From NCBI RefSeq assembly GCF_040546685.1, contig NZ_JBEPOH010000001.1:2604001-2668000 (forward strand): DNA of 64,000 nucleotides. Direction: 5' to 3'. The translations under genes and the position numbers were made by a program. This document shows, piece after piece, positions 30,307 to 39,154 of this stretch (the stretch's first letter is position 1; each line of letters opens with the position of its first letter). Origin of the DNA: Variovorax sp. OAS795 (GTDB lineage Bacteria; Pseudomonadota; Gammaproteobacteria; Burkholderiales; Burkholderiaceae_C). The notes under the pieces are model-generated. The model made no database searches and was not told where the DNA came from. It was given only the letters and a program-made list of their open reading frames with translations.

Positions 30307-31300
30307 AAGGTTCGTCCCATACGACGTAGCCGGCAATGCTGTCGGCATTGGTTTTCACGCTCTCGGGTGCGGTTTTTGCCGCCTGCAGAGAAGCGCCGAG
30401 GTGATTGATGGTGTCGAAGCTGCCAAAGGTATCGTTGAAATGCGTTACCTCATGCACGAGTGTTGATAGCTGCGAGTCGAATTTTGCAGACGTCCGTCGC
30501 AATTGGCAAAAGTCAATGTGGATGGCGATGGTGCGCGATTGAGTGTCGGGTTTGCAGACGGCTGCGACAACTCCCCTCGGAGATTCGATAGTGCATCCCA
30601 CATGCTTCAGAGCCGTGAGCGAGTAACGCACAAAATTCTTTCCTTCCAGACCACGCAACACCCGCTCGCAAGCCGAAAGGCCATTGTGTAGATACTCTCT
30701 GACGGAGGGGTCATTGTTGCCAAACCATTGAGCGACGCGAGCTTGGTCAGCATTGTTCCAACGTTGAAGTTCGGGGAGACGTTTCTTGGTAATGAGTTCA
30801 ACCGCCCTGTCTCGAACTTTCATCATCAGATCGCAGAACTCCCTATTTGTCATGTTCGGGCAGATGTTTTCGGTCTGCTCGGCTTCCGGTGGGTGCTCCA
30901 CCAACTCATCAACCACCTTCTTGCTCGCGGCAACGCTCGTCGAATCCCCGGAGAACCAACCCGGCAGCGCTGCAAAACTGGCGCTGAAGGCCCTCACACC
31001 ACCACCTAGGAGATCATCATTGATCACCGTGTGCACCAACGTGGCAATGATCGGCGGCGGAACCGGGCAGTGGCACATCACCACGTCGCCTTCCAGCGCT
31101 ATTTCGGCCCCGTAGAAGAGGCCTCTGCGAGGGCCGCCAGCTTTAGCTATGATGCCGACGCTGTTGCAGCCTTCGCAGTAGGCACGTCCGCCGATCAGCG
31201 CGATCCGATGCCCGTAGACGTCCATTGTGGGGCCGTCATAGGGCAGCACCGCCCCGCCCGGGGCCGGTGGATCGCCCACGACAATGACTTTTCGCTCCAT
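30296..31300 (-). CDS. PAAR-domain protein fused to an HExxH metalloprotease, probable type VI effector
   Basis: 334 residues. The first ~95 form a PAAR-like spike tip (MERKVIVVGDPPAPGG, GRAYCEGCNSVGII, EGDVVMCHCPVPP). The C-terminal ~190 hold a zinc protease signature LVHEVTHFNDTFG near residue 283, followed by FDTI and NADSIAGYV. This pattern recalls the aspzincin (M35/Lys-N) family, where the third ligand is an Asp after HExxH. PAAR tips carry cargo domains on type VI secretion spikes. No vgrG or tss genes are in the window, so it would be an orphan effector. Lower GC suggests transfer. Confidence 0.78.
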   Translation of the reverse strand: MERKVIVVGDPPAPGGAVLPYDGPTMDVYGHRIALIGGRAYCEGCNSVGIIAKAGGPRRGLFYGAEIALEGDVVMCHCPVPPPIIATLVHTVINDDLLGGGVRAFSASFAALPGWFSGDSTSVAASKKVVDELVEHPPEAEQTENICPNMTNREFCDLMMKVRDRAVELITKKRLPELQRWNNADQARVAQWFGNNDPSVREYLHNGLSACERVLRGLEGKNFVRYSLTALKHVGCTIESPRGVVAAVCKPDTQSRTIAIHIDFCQLRRTSAKFDSQLSTLVHEVTHFNDTFGSFDTINHLGASLQAAKTAPESVKTNADSIAGYVVWDEPYEG

Positions 31301-31666
31301 CTGAGAATCTCCAAGTTTTGAGGATGAAGACTTGTATGCGGGAGCGAGGCGTTTTCATTGAGAGCGGCGGCCAGCACCCATTGCGAGAGGTCAATTTGTC
31401 ACGCTCCGTGTCGCTTTTCGCTTGCTGGCGAACTGCCAGACTCAGAACACGGCTGCCGCTTCGGGCATCTCGCGGCCAGCGTGCAACCCCTCCACAGCGC
31501 TACAGAAGCCGGCATCCAGGCCGGCAGCGGTAAATCCGCCGCCTGTGCGGCCATTCAGCACTTCAGCGGCCAAGCGGCCGAAGGCGGCGTACAACAATTC
31601 CTGGATGGCCATAACTGCCGACCCAGGGCTGCGGCTCCCAAAAAGCGCCATTTGGGCGCGGGCGCA
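31301..31666. other. Gene-poor stretch upstream of the PAAR gene
   Basis: 366 bp between the PAAR gene and the response regulator. A 69-codon minus-strand frame at 31442-31651 (opening MALFGSRSPG) is open, but I recognise nothing in it; it may be the remnant of a gene cut when the islet arrived. The part near the PAAR start is AT-richer and should hold its promoter. Confidence 0.5.
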
Positions 31667-32314
31667 CTAAACCTGGATCAACCCCCAGCGCAGCGCCACC
31701 CAGGTCAGCTCGGCCTGGTTGACCGCGCCCAGCTTCTGCTTCACGCGGTACAGGTGCGAGCCCACGGTGCTGAGCGACAGGTTCAGCGTGCTCGCGATCT
31801 GCGCCACCGTCATGCCGCGCGCGAGCTGGATGAAGACCGAGAACTCGCGCTCGCTGAGCAGGTCGGCGGGATTGGCCTCGCCTTCGATCTGCGCCGTGGC
31901 CAGCGCCTGCGCGGTGGTCGCGTCGATGTAGCGCTCGCCGCGCGCCACGGCCCGCACGGCCGCGATCAGCGCCTCGGGGGCGCTGCGCTTGGCCAGGTAG
32001 CCCAGCGCGCCTGCGCGCAGCACGCGGCGCGGATGGATCGTGTCCTCGTGCGCCGACAACGCCAGCACGCGCGCCTTCGGGTCGTGGGCCAGCAGGCGCC
32101 GCAGCGCCTCCAGCCCGCCCATGCCGGGCATCGAGAGGTCCATCACCACCAGGTCGGGCCGCACCTGCGGATAGTCCTGGCAGGCCTGCTCGCCGGTGTC
32201 GGCCTCGGCCGCCACCTCGATCTGCGCATCGGCCAGCAGCATGCGAAAGCCCATGCGCACCAGCGCATGGTCGTCGACCAGCATCACTCGAATCGTCTGC
32301 TCCGCTTGGTTCAT
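31667..32314 (-). CDS. NarL/FixJ-type response regulator
   Basis: 215 residues. The receiver domain occupies about residues 8-125 (acidic pocket VDDH, phospho-acceptor Asp in DLVVMDLSMPG, Lys in YLAKRSAP). A LuxR-type helix-turn-helix lies at about 150-210 (LSEREFSVFIQLARG, STLNLSLSTVGSHL). It overlaps the kinase gene by four bases, so the two form one pair. The targets are unknown; lying by pqq, a role in methanol or alcohol oxidation like that of other NarL-type pairs of methylotrophs is possible. Confidence 0.88.
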   Translation of the reverse strand: MNQAEQTIRVMLVDDHALVRMGFRMLLADAQIEVAAEADTGEQACQDYPQVRPDLVVMDLSMPGMGGLEALRRLLAHDPKARVLALSAHEDTIHPRRVLRAGALGYLAKRSAPEALIAAVRAVARGERYIDATTAQALATAQIEGEANPADLLSEREFSVFIQLARGMTVAQIASTLNLSLSTVGSHLYRVKQKLGAVNQAELTWVALRWGLIQV

Positions 32315-33690
32315 GCATTCTCCGTGGCGGCTGCCGGCAGGGGCAGCCGCACCTTCAATCGGGCGCCGCTTGGCGCGGCGGGTTCAAGGCGCAGCTCGCC
32401 GCCCAGGCTGTCGATGCGCTCGGCGAGCCACCGCAGGCCATAGTGCCCGACGCTGGTTTCCCTTGCGGCTTCAGGGCCGGGAAGGCCGCGGCCGTCGTCG
32501 GTGAGCGTGAGGTCCACCGTGTGCTCGTCGCCCTCGAGCGCCAGCACGATCCGGCGTGCCTCGCCGTGCCGCAGCGCGTTGGTGATGCCTTCCTGCGCAG
32601 CGCGGTACAGCACCAGCGCGGTGTCGGTGTCCAGCCGGAGGCGGTCGAGCTCGATGGCGAGGTGCCATTCGACCTCGACCTCGCCATGGCTGTTGCGCGT
32701 GCGTTCCACCAGGTCTTCGAGCGCGGCCACCAGGCCGAACTTGTCGAGCACCAGCGGCGTCAGGCGCGGGATCATGCCGTGCATGGCGGTGTAGAGCCGA
32801 CCCGATTCTTCCGCGATCAGCCGCGCCGCCTGCTCCGCCTGCGGGTCGAGCGACTGCACGCGCTGCGCGATCGACAGCGCCATGCTGCGCATCGCGGTGA
32901 CCGACTGGCCGAGCTCGTCGTGCAGCTCGCGCGCAATGAGGCGGCGCTCCTGCTCGATCTTCTGGTCGACCCAGCGGCCCAGCTCGCGGCTTTCGGACAG
33001 GCGGCTTTCGGCCCGCACCGCGCGCCGCTCGGTCTCGATGTGCTGCTGCAGCATGCCGACCATGCGGTTGAAGGCGGCGCCGATGGCGGCGGCTTCGGTG
33101 CCGGGCAGGGCGCGCAGCGCCACGTCGAAGCGCCCGCTCTCGAGCTGGTTCAGCGCATCGACGATGTCGCCGAACGGCCGCGTCGCACGGCCCACGAGCC
33201 AGAACACGCCCGCATTGACCACCGCGAGCAAGCCCAGCGCGCTGAGCGTCAGCAGCACGAAGTCGTCCCACGCATCCAGCACCGCGCGCGAGGCGTTCGA
33301 ATGCACCACCAGCTGGCCGCCCGGAAAGGCGATCGACAGCTTCGAGGGCGGCGGCGAGACGAGGCTGGCGAACCAGTCCGGCGCATCGCGGCCGGCCTTG
33401 TAGACCGAGGTCGGCGAGCTGTACAGGACCTTGTCGTCGCTGTCCAGCAGCATGATGTCGTTGGAGCGCACGCGCCCCACGCCCTGCAGGAACGACAGCA
33501 TCGCGGGCGTGCCCTGGGCTGCGTAGAGCCAGGCGGTGCGGTTGAGCAGCTGCGCGGCCACGCGGTTGGCCGCCACGACTTCCTCGTGCACCGATTCGCG
33601 CATGGCGCGCAGCTGCAGCGCGAGCATCGCGGTGACGAACAGCATCGTCAGCAGGCTGACGATGAGATTGATCTTCAGGCGCAGCGTCAT
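32311..33690 (-). CDS. HisKA_3-type sensor histidine kinase
   Basis: 459 residues. Two membrane helices (about 7-29 and 165-188) flank a periplasmic sensor; a HAMP segment follows. The dimerisation helix carries the phospho-accepting His in ERRLIARELHDELGQ, typical of the NarX/DegS group, and the ATP domain ends with DDGRGLPGP and GHYGLRWL. The start (ATG 33690) overlaps the stop of the upstream iminopeptidase gene by four bases. The signal is unknown. Confidence 0.88.
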   Translation of the reverse strand: MTLRLKINLIVSLLTMLFVTAMLALQLRAMRESVHEEVVAANRVAAQLLNRTAWLYAAQGTPAMLSFLQGVGRVRSNDIMLLDSDDKVLYSSPTSVYKAGRDAPDWFASLVSPPPSKLSIAFPGGQLVVHSNASRAVLDAWDDFVLLTLSALGLLAVVNAGVFWLVGRATRPFGDIVDALNQLESGRFDVALRALPGTEAAAIGAAFNRMVGMLQQHIETERRAVRAESRLSESRELGRWVDQKIEQERRLIARELHDELGQSVTAMRSMALSIAQRVQSLDPQAEQAARLIAEESGRLYTAMHGMIPRLTPLVLDKFGLVAALEDLVERTRNSHGEVEVEWHLAIELDRLRLDTDTALVLYRAAQEGITNALRHGEARRIVLALEGDEHTVDLTLTDDGRGLPGPEAARETSVGHYGLRWLAERIDSLGGELRLEPAAPSGARLKVRLPLPAAATENA

Positions 33691-34694
33691 GGCGCCGGCC
33701 CGCCTGCGAACCGGCCGTGGCGCGCATAGCTGTCGAGTGCGCCGGTCATCGCGAAGGCCATGGCCGGGTGCGAGGGATCGTGTCCGGCGCCATCGACCCA
33801 CTGCAGCCGGCTGTGCGGGATGCGGTCGTGCACCGCCTGTGCGGCCTCGGGGCGGCAGACGCGGTCGTCGCGCGAATGCAGCAGCAGGGTGGGCACCTGC
33901 GGCAGTGCGCCGAGGCGCTCGAGCAGCGGCGGCGTGTCGAGCCAGCAGCGGTGCCGCAGGTAGTGGCTCTGCACGCGGTAGCGGTCGAGCAGCGCGTTGA
34001 GCGTGGCGCGGTCGGGTTCGGCGGGCCGGGGCGCTTCGTCCGGCAGGTTCGTGCCGCGCGCCAGGGTCTGTTCCCAGCGCCACCATGCGAGCGCGAGGCG
34101 GCGCGGCAGGTCGTCATCGCCTGGCGGCGCGTCCAGCAGCCCGTGCGCGAGAAAGCCCAGCATGTCGTGGCGCCGATCGGCCGGCGCCACCGACGCGAAG
34201 CGTGCCCATGCGGCCGGTGCGCGGCCGGCCGTGTCCTGGAAGAAGGCCGCGATGTCTTCGGTCCGCGGCAGGAACACCGCGCGCAGCAGCAGGGCCGCCA
34301 CGGCTTCGGGTTCGGAGGCCGCATGCGCAAGCGCCAGCGTGGCGCCCCACGAGCCGCCGGCCACGAGCCAGCGCGGCACGCCAAGGTGTTCGCGGACCTG
34401 GCGCAGGTCGTCCAGCAGGTCGGCCGTGCGGTTGTGCGCCGTGGCACCGCGCGGCAGGCTCCGGCCGGCGCCGCGCTGGTCGATGGCGATCACGCGATAG
34501 CGCGCCGGGTCGAAGAAGCGGCGCAGCAGCGGCGAGCTGCCCGATCCGGGGCCGCCATGCAGCAGCACGGCGCAGATGCCCTCCGGATCACCACTTTCTT
34601 CTACATGCAGCACATGGCCGTGCGAGACGGGCAATGCGTGGGTTCGCCAGGGCGGGGATTCGGGGTACAGGCCGGTAGGGAGCACGGGCGTCAT
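33687..34694 (-). CDS. pip: Proline iminopeptidase-like alpha/beta hydrolase
   Basis: 335 residues. The family signature is present: HGGPGSGSS (oxyanion region), DQRGAGRS, nucleophile Ser in VAGGSWGATLALA, and a C-terminal His in DGAGHDPSHP. Such enzymes release N-terminal proline. Neighbouring pqqA encodes a peptide that must be proteolysed during PQQ formation, so an auxiliary role there is conceivable but unproven; it is read divergently from pqqA and together with the sensor pair. Confidence 0.82.
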   Translation of the reverse strand: MTPVLPTGLYPESPPWRTHALPVSHGHVLHVEESGDPEGICAVLLHGGPGSGSSPLLRRFFDPARYRVIAIDQRGAGRSLPRGATAHNRTADLLDDLRQVREHLGVPRWLVAGGSWGATLALAHAASEPEAVAALLLRAVFLPRTEDIAAFFQDTAGRAPAAWARFASVAPADRRHDMLGFLAHGLLDAPPGDDDLPRRLALAWWRWEQTLARGTNLPDEAPRPAEPDRATLNALLDRYRVQSHYLRHRCWLDTPPLLERLGALPQVPTLLLHSRDDRVCRPEAAQAVHDRIPHSRLQWVDGAGHDPSHPAMAFAMTGALDSYARHGRFAGGPAP

Positions 34695-34720
34695 GGTACG
34701 CGGTGGCCCCACGGCCGCTA

Positions 34721-34750
34721 TTCATGAAAATCATGAAGTCCCATTCATGA
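34721..34750. promoter_or_regulatory. TTCATGA repeats in the pip-pqqA promoter region
   Basis: TTCATGA-AAA-TCATGAA (34721-34737) is a perfect 7-bp inverted repeat with a 3-bp centre; a third TTCATGA follows at 34744-34750. It sits between divergent pip and pqqA, some 107-136 bp upstream of pqqA, and is a candidate operator for either side, possibly for the adjacent response regulator. Confidence 0.5.
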
Positions 34751-34856
34751 TTTCACGGCTAGGTCCTGCGGGGCCAGGGGTTCAATATGCGTCCTGGAGC
34801 ACACGAAGTTCCCGCAGCCGCCGTGTGGCGCTGTGCAACTCTGCAGGAGACACTAC

Positions 34857-34931
34857 ATGAAATGGGAAACCCCGACGGCCACTGATCTTCGCTTCGGCTT
34901 CGAGATCACGATGTACGTCAGCGCACGCTGA
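34857..34931 (+). CDS. pqqA: PQQ precursor peptide PqqA
   Basis: 24 residues, opening MKWETP and ending TMYVSAR. It contains the Glu16 and Tyr20 (FEITMY) that PqqE cross-links and that become the PQQ skeleton. AGGAGA stands 6 bases before the ATG. It heads pqqABCDE; an 81-bp gap containing a hairpin separates it from pqqB. Confidence 0.97.
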   Translation: MKWETPTATDLRFGFEITMYVSAR

Positions 34932-34947
34932 TTTGCGCGCCTCGTCA

Positions 34948-34977
34948 CAACCCGTCCCGTCCATTGCGGGGCGGGTT
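34948..34977 (+). terminator. Hairpin between pqqA and pqqB, possible attenuator
   Basis: CAACCCGTCCC pairs with GGGGCGGGTTG across a short loop (one G-T pair), followed by TTTCG. The T run is short, so partial termination or mRNA protection is more likely than full termination. That would give much more pqqA than pqqB-E mRNA, as seen in other pqq operons. Confidence 0.6.
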
Positions 34978-35012
34978 GTTTCGAACCTTCTTCCTCTTCT
35001 TTTCGTCCCTCG

Positions 35013-35936
35013 ATGCGCATCACCGTATTGGGCTCCGCCGCGGGCGGCGGCTTTCCGCAGTGGAACTGCAACTGCCCCAACTGCGCCGGTGTGCGCGCGG
35101 GCACGGTGCGCGCCAGGCCGCGCACGCAGTCATCGATCTTCGTGCGGCCCGACGACAGCGCCGATGGCGTGCTGTTCAACGCATCGCCCGACATCCTGGA
35201 GCAGATCCGCAGCAGCCCGGTGCTGCAGCCGGCCCGCAAGATGCGCGACACCGCGATTGCCGGCGTGGTGCTGATCGACGGGCAGGTCGACCATGCCACC
35301 GGCCTCTTCATGCTGCGCGAGCGCGGCTCGCCGCTGCCGCTGTGGTGCACCGACCCCGTCGCCGAGGACCTGAGTCAGGGTAATCCCGTGCTGCGCGTGC
35401 TCTCGCACTACTGCGGCGTGGCGCGCCACGCGATCGCGCTCGACGGCAGCGCATTCGAAGTGCCGGGCGTGCCCGGCCTGAGCTTTCGCGCGATGCCGCT
35501 GACCGGCAAGGCCGCGCCGTATTCGCCGCACCGCGAGCAGCAGGTGGAGGGCGACAACATCGGCGTGACCATCTTCGACCGCAGGAGCGGCAAGAGCCTG
35601 TTCTACGCGCCGGGCCTGGGTGCCATCACGCCGCCCGTGTTCGACGCCATGGCCAATGCCGATGCGGTGATGGTGGACGGCACTTTCTGGACCGACGACG
35701 AGATGGTTCGCCTGGGCGTCAGCGGCAAGCATGCGCGCGAGATCGGCCACCTGCCGCAGTCGGGCGAGGGCGGAATGATCGAGTGGTTGTCCCGCTTGCC
35801 GCCGACCACCCGGCGGCGCATGCTGATCCACATCAACAACACCAACCCGATCCTCGACGAAGATTCCGAAGAGCATGCGGCGCTCCGGCGCGCAGGCATC
35901 GAGCCGTGCGAAGACGGCATGGCCATTCAACTCTGA
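35013..35936 (+). CDS. pqqB: PQQ biosynthesis protein B
   Basis: 307 residues of the metallo-beta-lactamase fold. The N-terminus LGSAAGGGFPQWNCNCPNC and the later HINNTNPILDED are typical of PqqB. PqqB is thought to hydroxylate the tyrosine of the cross-linked intermediate. It is followed after 27 bp by pqqC. Confidence 0.96.
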   Translation: MRITVLGSAAGGGFPQWNCNCPNCAGVRAGTVRARPRTQSSIFVRPDDSADGVLFNASPDILEQIRSSPVLQPARKMRDTAIAGVVLIDGQVDHATGLFMLRERGSPLPLWCTDPVAEDLSQGNPVLRVLSHYCGVARHAIALDGSAFEVPGVPGLSFRAMPLTGKAAPYSPHREQQVEGDNIGVTIFDRRSGKSLFYAPGLGAITPPVFDAMANADAVMVDGTFWTDDEMVRLGVSGKHAREIGHLPQSGEGGMIEWLSRLPPTTRRRMLIHINNTNPILDEDSEEHAALRRAGIEPCEDGMAIQL

Positions 35937-35963
35937 CCGGGACAAGCGCCGCAGCGCCACACC

Positions 35964-36737
35964 ATGCACGCCGACAGAATCCAGGACCCCTTTCGCACGG
36001 CCGCGGGCAGCCCCGCATCCGCACCGGCCTGGAGCCGCGAGGAATTCGAAGCCAAGCTGCGCGAGCGCGGCCGCAGCTATCACATCCACCATCCATTCAA
36101 CGTCATGCTCAACAGCGGCCGGGCCACGCCCGAGCAGATCCGCGGCTGGGTGGCGAACCGCTTCTACTACCAGATCGCGATCCCCATCAAGGATGGCGCG
36201 GTGCTCTCGAACTGTCCCGACCTCGAGGTGCGCCGCGGCTGGGTGCAGCGCATCCTCGACCACGACGGCTTCGAGCTCGGGGGCGTCAAGGACGAAGGCG
36301 GCATCGAGGCCTGGCTGCGCCTGGCCGAAGCGGTGGGCCTTTCGCGCGACGAAGTGCTCGACCTGCGCCACGTGGTGCCGGCCATGCGCTTCGCCGTCGA
36401 TGCCTACGTGAACTTTGCGCGCCGCGCGCCGTGGCAGGAGGCGGTGTGCTCGTCGCTCACCGAGCTCTTCGCGCCCGAGATCCACAAGCAGCGCCTGGCC
36501 ACCTGGCCCGAGCACTACGGCTGGATCGAGCCGGGCGGCCTGAGCTACTTTCGCAACCGCGTGAGCCAGGCCCGGCGCGACGTGGAGCAGGGCCTTGCCA
36601 TCACGCTCGCGCACTTCGACACCCGCGCGCTGCAGGAGCGCGCGCTGGAGGTGCTGCAGTTCAAGCTCGACATCCTCTGGGCCATGAACGACGCGATGGC
36701 CACGCGCTACGGCGTGGCGGCCGCAGGAACGGCATGA
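35964..36737 (+). CDS. pqqC: PQQ synthase PqqC
   Basis: 257 residues, all-helical oxidase. It closes the ring and carries out the final eight-electron oxidation to PQQ with O2. [29 protein letters not shown] and the C-terminal [13 protein letters not shown] are characteristic. It overlaps pqqD by four bases. Confidence 0.96.
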   Translation: MHADRIQDPFRTAAGSPASAPAWSREEFEAKLRERGRSYHIHHPFNVMLNSGRATPEQIRGWVANRFYYQIAIPIKDGAVLSNCPDLEVRRGWVQRILDHDGFELGGVKDEGGIEAWLRLAEAVGLSRDEVLDLRHVVPAMRFAVDAYVNFARRAPWQEAVCSSLTELFAPEIHKQRLATWPEHYGWIEPGGLSYFRNRVSQARRDVEQGLAITLAHFDTRALQERALEVLQFKLDILWAMNDAMATRYGVAAAGTA

Positions 36738-37027
36738 GCGGAAACAGGACCATGCTCGGCGCCGAGAGCAAACCCCGCATCGGCCCCGGCTTTCGCCTGC
36801 AGTGGGAGCCGGCGCAGGAATGCCATGTGCTGCTCTACCCCGAGGGCATGGTGCGGCTCAACGGCAGCGCGGGCGAGATCATGAAGCGCTGCGACGGGGA
36901 GCGCAGCGTGGCGCAGATCGTGGCCGACCTGGAGCAGGCCTTCGACACCACCGGCCTCGAACCCGAGGTGCGCGGCTTCGTCGAAATGGCGGCGCAGCAG
37001 AACTGGCTTCGCTGGGACCCGGCATGA
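36734..37027 (+). CDS. pqqD: PqqA-binding chaperone PqqD
   Basis: 97 residues. PqqD is a RiPP recognition element that presents PqqA to PqqE. The segment [17 protein letters not shown] is typical. It is separate from PqqC and PqqE here rather than fused. It overlaps pqqE by four bases (ATGA). Confidence 0.94.
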   Translation: MSGNRTMLGAESKPRIGPGFRLQWEPAQECHVLLYPEGMVRLNGSAGEIMKRCDGERSVAQIVADLEQAFDTTGLEPEVRGFVEMAAQQNWLRWDPA

Positions 37028-38175
37028 CCACAACGCCTCCGCGCCCCGGACCGCCGCTCTGGCTGCTGGCCGAGCTGACCTACCGCTGCCCGCTGCATTG
37101 CGTGTTCTGCTTCAACCCGGTCGACTTCGCGACCCAGGAGAACGAGCTCGGCACCGAAGACTGGCTGCGCGTGCTGCGCGAAGGCCGCGAGCTCGGCGCG
37201 GTGCAATGCGGCCTCTCGGGCGGCGAGCCGCTGTTGCGCGACGACCTCGAAGTCATCATTGCCGAGGCCGCGCGGCTGGGCTACTACACCAACCTGCTGA
37301 CCTCGGGCGTCGGCCTCACGGCACAGCGCGCCGCGGCGCTCAAGGCCGCGGGGCTGGACCACGTGCAGCTGTCGTTCCAGGATTCCACGCGCGAGATGAA
37401 CGACTTTCTCTCGCACACCAAGACCTTCGAGCTGAAGAACCGGGTGGCGAAGATCATCAAGGACCAGGGCTGGCCGATGGTGCTCAACGTGGTGATCCAC
37501 CGCATGAACATCGACCACATCGACCGCATCATCGAGATGGCGCACGAGATGGGGGCCGAGTACCTCGAGCTCGCCAACACGCAGTACTACTCCTGGGCCT
37601 TCGTCAACCGCGACCAGCTGCTGCCCACGCACGAGCAGCTGCGCCATGCCGAGGCGGTGACCGACGCCTGGCGCAAGCGGCTGGGCGAGCGCATGCGCAT
37701 CTTCTTCGTGGCGCCCGACTACCACGAGGGCAAGGCCAAGAAATGCGTCAACGGCTGGGGCAGCATGTTCCTCACGGTGGCGCCCGACGGCACCGCGCTG
37801 CCCTGCCACACGGCCAAGATGCTGCCGGGCCTCGAGTTTCCGAACGTGAAGGCGCAGAGCCTGCGCGACATCTGGTTCGACTCCGAAGGCTTCAACCGCT
37901 ACCGCGGCACCGGCTGGATGAAGGAGCCCTGCGCCAGCTGCGACCAGCGCGAACAGGACTTGGGCGGCTGCCGCTGCCAGGCCTACCTGCTGGCGCAGGA
38001 TGCCGCAGCCGCCGACCCGGTGTGCGCCAAGAGTCCCGACCACCAGCGCGTGGTGGATGCGGTGGAACGCGCCGCCGCAAGAGACCCGGCGGCGCCGGTC
38101 GAGCATCCGCTGGTGTTCCGCGATCCGGCCAACTCGCGCCGGCTCTCGGCCGCGCTCGTCACGCCGGACGCGTGA
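37024..38175 (+). CDS. pqqE: PqqA peptide cyclase (radical SAM)
   Basis: 383 residues. The radical SAM motif is CPLHCVFC near residue 21; a C-terminal SPASM domain has the cysteines CVNGWG, CHTAK, CASCDQRE and GGCRCQ. PqqE joins Glu16 and Tyr20 of PqqA by a carbon-carbon bond. Its 3' end overlaps the convergent mxaL gene by 17 bp, so the two operons meet tail to tail. Confidence 0.96.
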   Translation: MTTTPPRPGPPLWLLAELTYRCPLHCVFCFNPVDFATQENELGTEDWLRVLREGRELGAVQCGLSGGEPLLRDDLEVIIAEAARLGYYTNLLTSGVGLTAQRAAALKAAGLDHVQLSFQDSTREMNDFLSHTKTFELKNRVAKIIKDQGWPMVLNVVIHRMNIDHIDRIIEMAHEMGAEYLELANTQYYSWAFVNRDQLLPTHEQLRHAEAVTDAWRKRLGERMRIFFVAPDYHEGKAKKCVNGWGSMFLTVAPDGTALPCHTAKMLPGLEFPNVKAQSLRDIWFDSEGFNRYRGTGWMKEPCASCDQREQDLGGCRCQAYLLAQDAAAADPVCAKSPDHQRVVDAVERAAARDPAAPVEHPLVFRDPANSRRLSAALVTPDA

Positions 38176-39154
38176 GGCCGCGCGGCGGCGTGCGGTCGAT
38201 CGCCTTCTTCTCGCCCCGCGCGGGACGCCGCTCGCGAAGCCAGCCGAAATCGGGCGCGAAGCGCCACGCCAGCAGAGCGAGCGCCAGCAGCGCGGGGATC
38301 CAGCGCAGGTCGGTGTCCGTGGGCACGAGTTCGGCATAGCGGCGGTCGAGCATGGCCGTCATCAGCGCCTCGGGCGTGTTCAGTCGCCGGTAGTTCACGC
38401 CCACCAGCTCGGCCAGCGCGCGCAGGTGGTCTTGCCTGAGCTCGGAAAGATGCTCGTGGTTCAGCGTGCCGCCCATGGCCGATCCCTGTACCACCTCGTC
38501 GGCGCGCCAGTAGCCGGCAGGTTCGCCGTTGCTGCCGGTCTTGGGAATGGGCACCGGCACGTCGCCGCCCACGCCGACCAGCCAGCCCTTCACGTCGCCG
38601 GGCTTGATGTCCGTCATCGGCGGGGTCTCGTTGATGCGCAGGGGCGGCGACTCCTGGCCGTCGCTGATGAAGACGAAGCGCGTGTCCGGCCCGATGCTGC
38701 GGGCGCCGCGCACGGCCCAGGTCACGCCCTTGCTGACGTTGCTGGCATTGGCCCAGCGCATGCGCCCGTCGATGCGCTCGAGCGAGGCCAGCAGTTCTTC
38801 ATAGTGGCTGCAAACCTCCACGGGCGTGAGGATCACCACCGACCGGTAGTCCGCGAAAATGCTCCAGCCCACCCTGGAGCCGCAGGGCAGTGCGCCCAGC
38901 ACCTCGCGCATGGCAGCACGCGCGAGCGTGAGCCGGCTCACGGCCGCGTGGTTCAGCTCGACGTCTTCCACGTTCATGCTCTGCGTGATGTCGAAGCTCA
39001 CCTGCCAGTTGAACACCGGCCGCTGCAGCTGCACGCGCGGCGGCCAGACCGCGAGCGCCAGCAGCAGCATCGCGAGCAGCAACGGACCATTGCCGGTGCC
39101 GCCGAAGAGGCGCCGCGATGCCGACAGCCACCGGCGCACCGGCGACGGCTTCAC
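38159..39154 (-). CDS. mxaL: MxaL-like von Willebrand factor A protein
   Basis: 331 residues. A VWA domain follows one membrane helix near the N-terminus (LLLAMLLLALAVWPP); the MIDAS-type motif is SFDITQSMNVED, and a second helix lies close to the C-terminus. MxaL belongs to the set needed to insert metal into or mature methanol dehydrogenase. The GTG start overlaps the mxaK stop (GTGA). Confidence 0.85.
   Translation of the reverse strand: MKPSPVRRWLSASRRLFGGTGNGPLLLAMLLLALAVWPPRVQLQRPVFNWQVSFDITQSMNVEDVELNHAAVSRLTLARAAMREVLGALPCGSRVGWSIFADYRSVVILTPVEVCSHYEELLASLERIDGRMRWANASNVSKGVTWAVRGARSIGPDTRFVFISDGQESPPLRINETPPMTDIKPGDVKGWLVGVGGDVPVPIPKTGSNGEPAGYWRADEVVQGSAMGGTLNHEHLSELRQDHLRALAELVGVNYRRLNTPEALMTAMLDRRYAELVPTDTDLRWIPALLALALLAWRFAPDFGWLRERRPARGEKKAIDRTPPRGLTRPA

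Noticed and set aside
31442..31651. Minus-strand frame of 69 codons near the islet edge
   Set aside because: No ribosome site, no family recognised; kept only as a note because it may be a gene remnant.
34776..34790. GG-N10-GC match before pqqA (AGGGGTTCAATATGC)
   Set aside because: Only the invariant bases agree; the -24 region does not resemble TGGCAC, so it was not counted as sigma-54.
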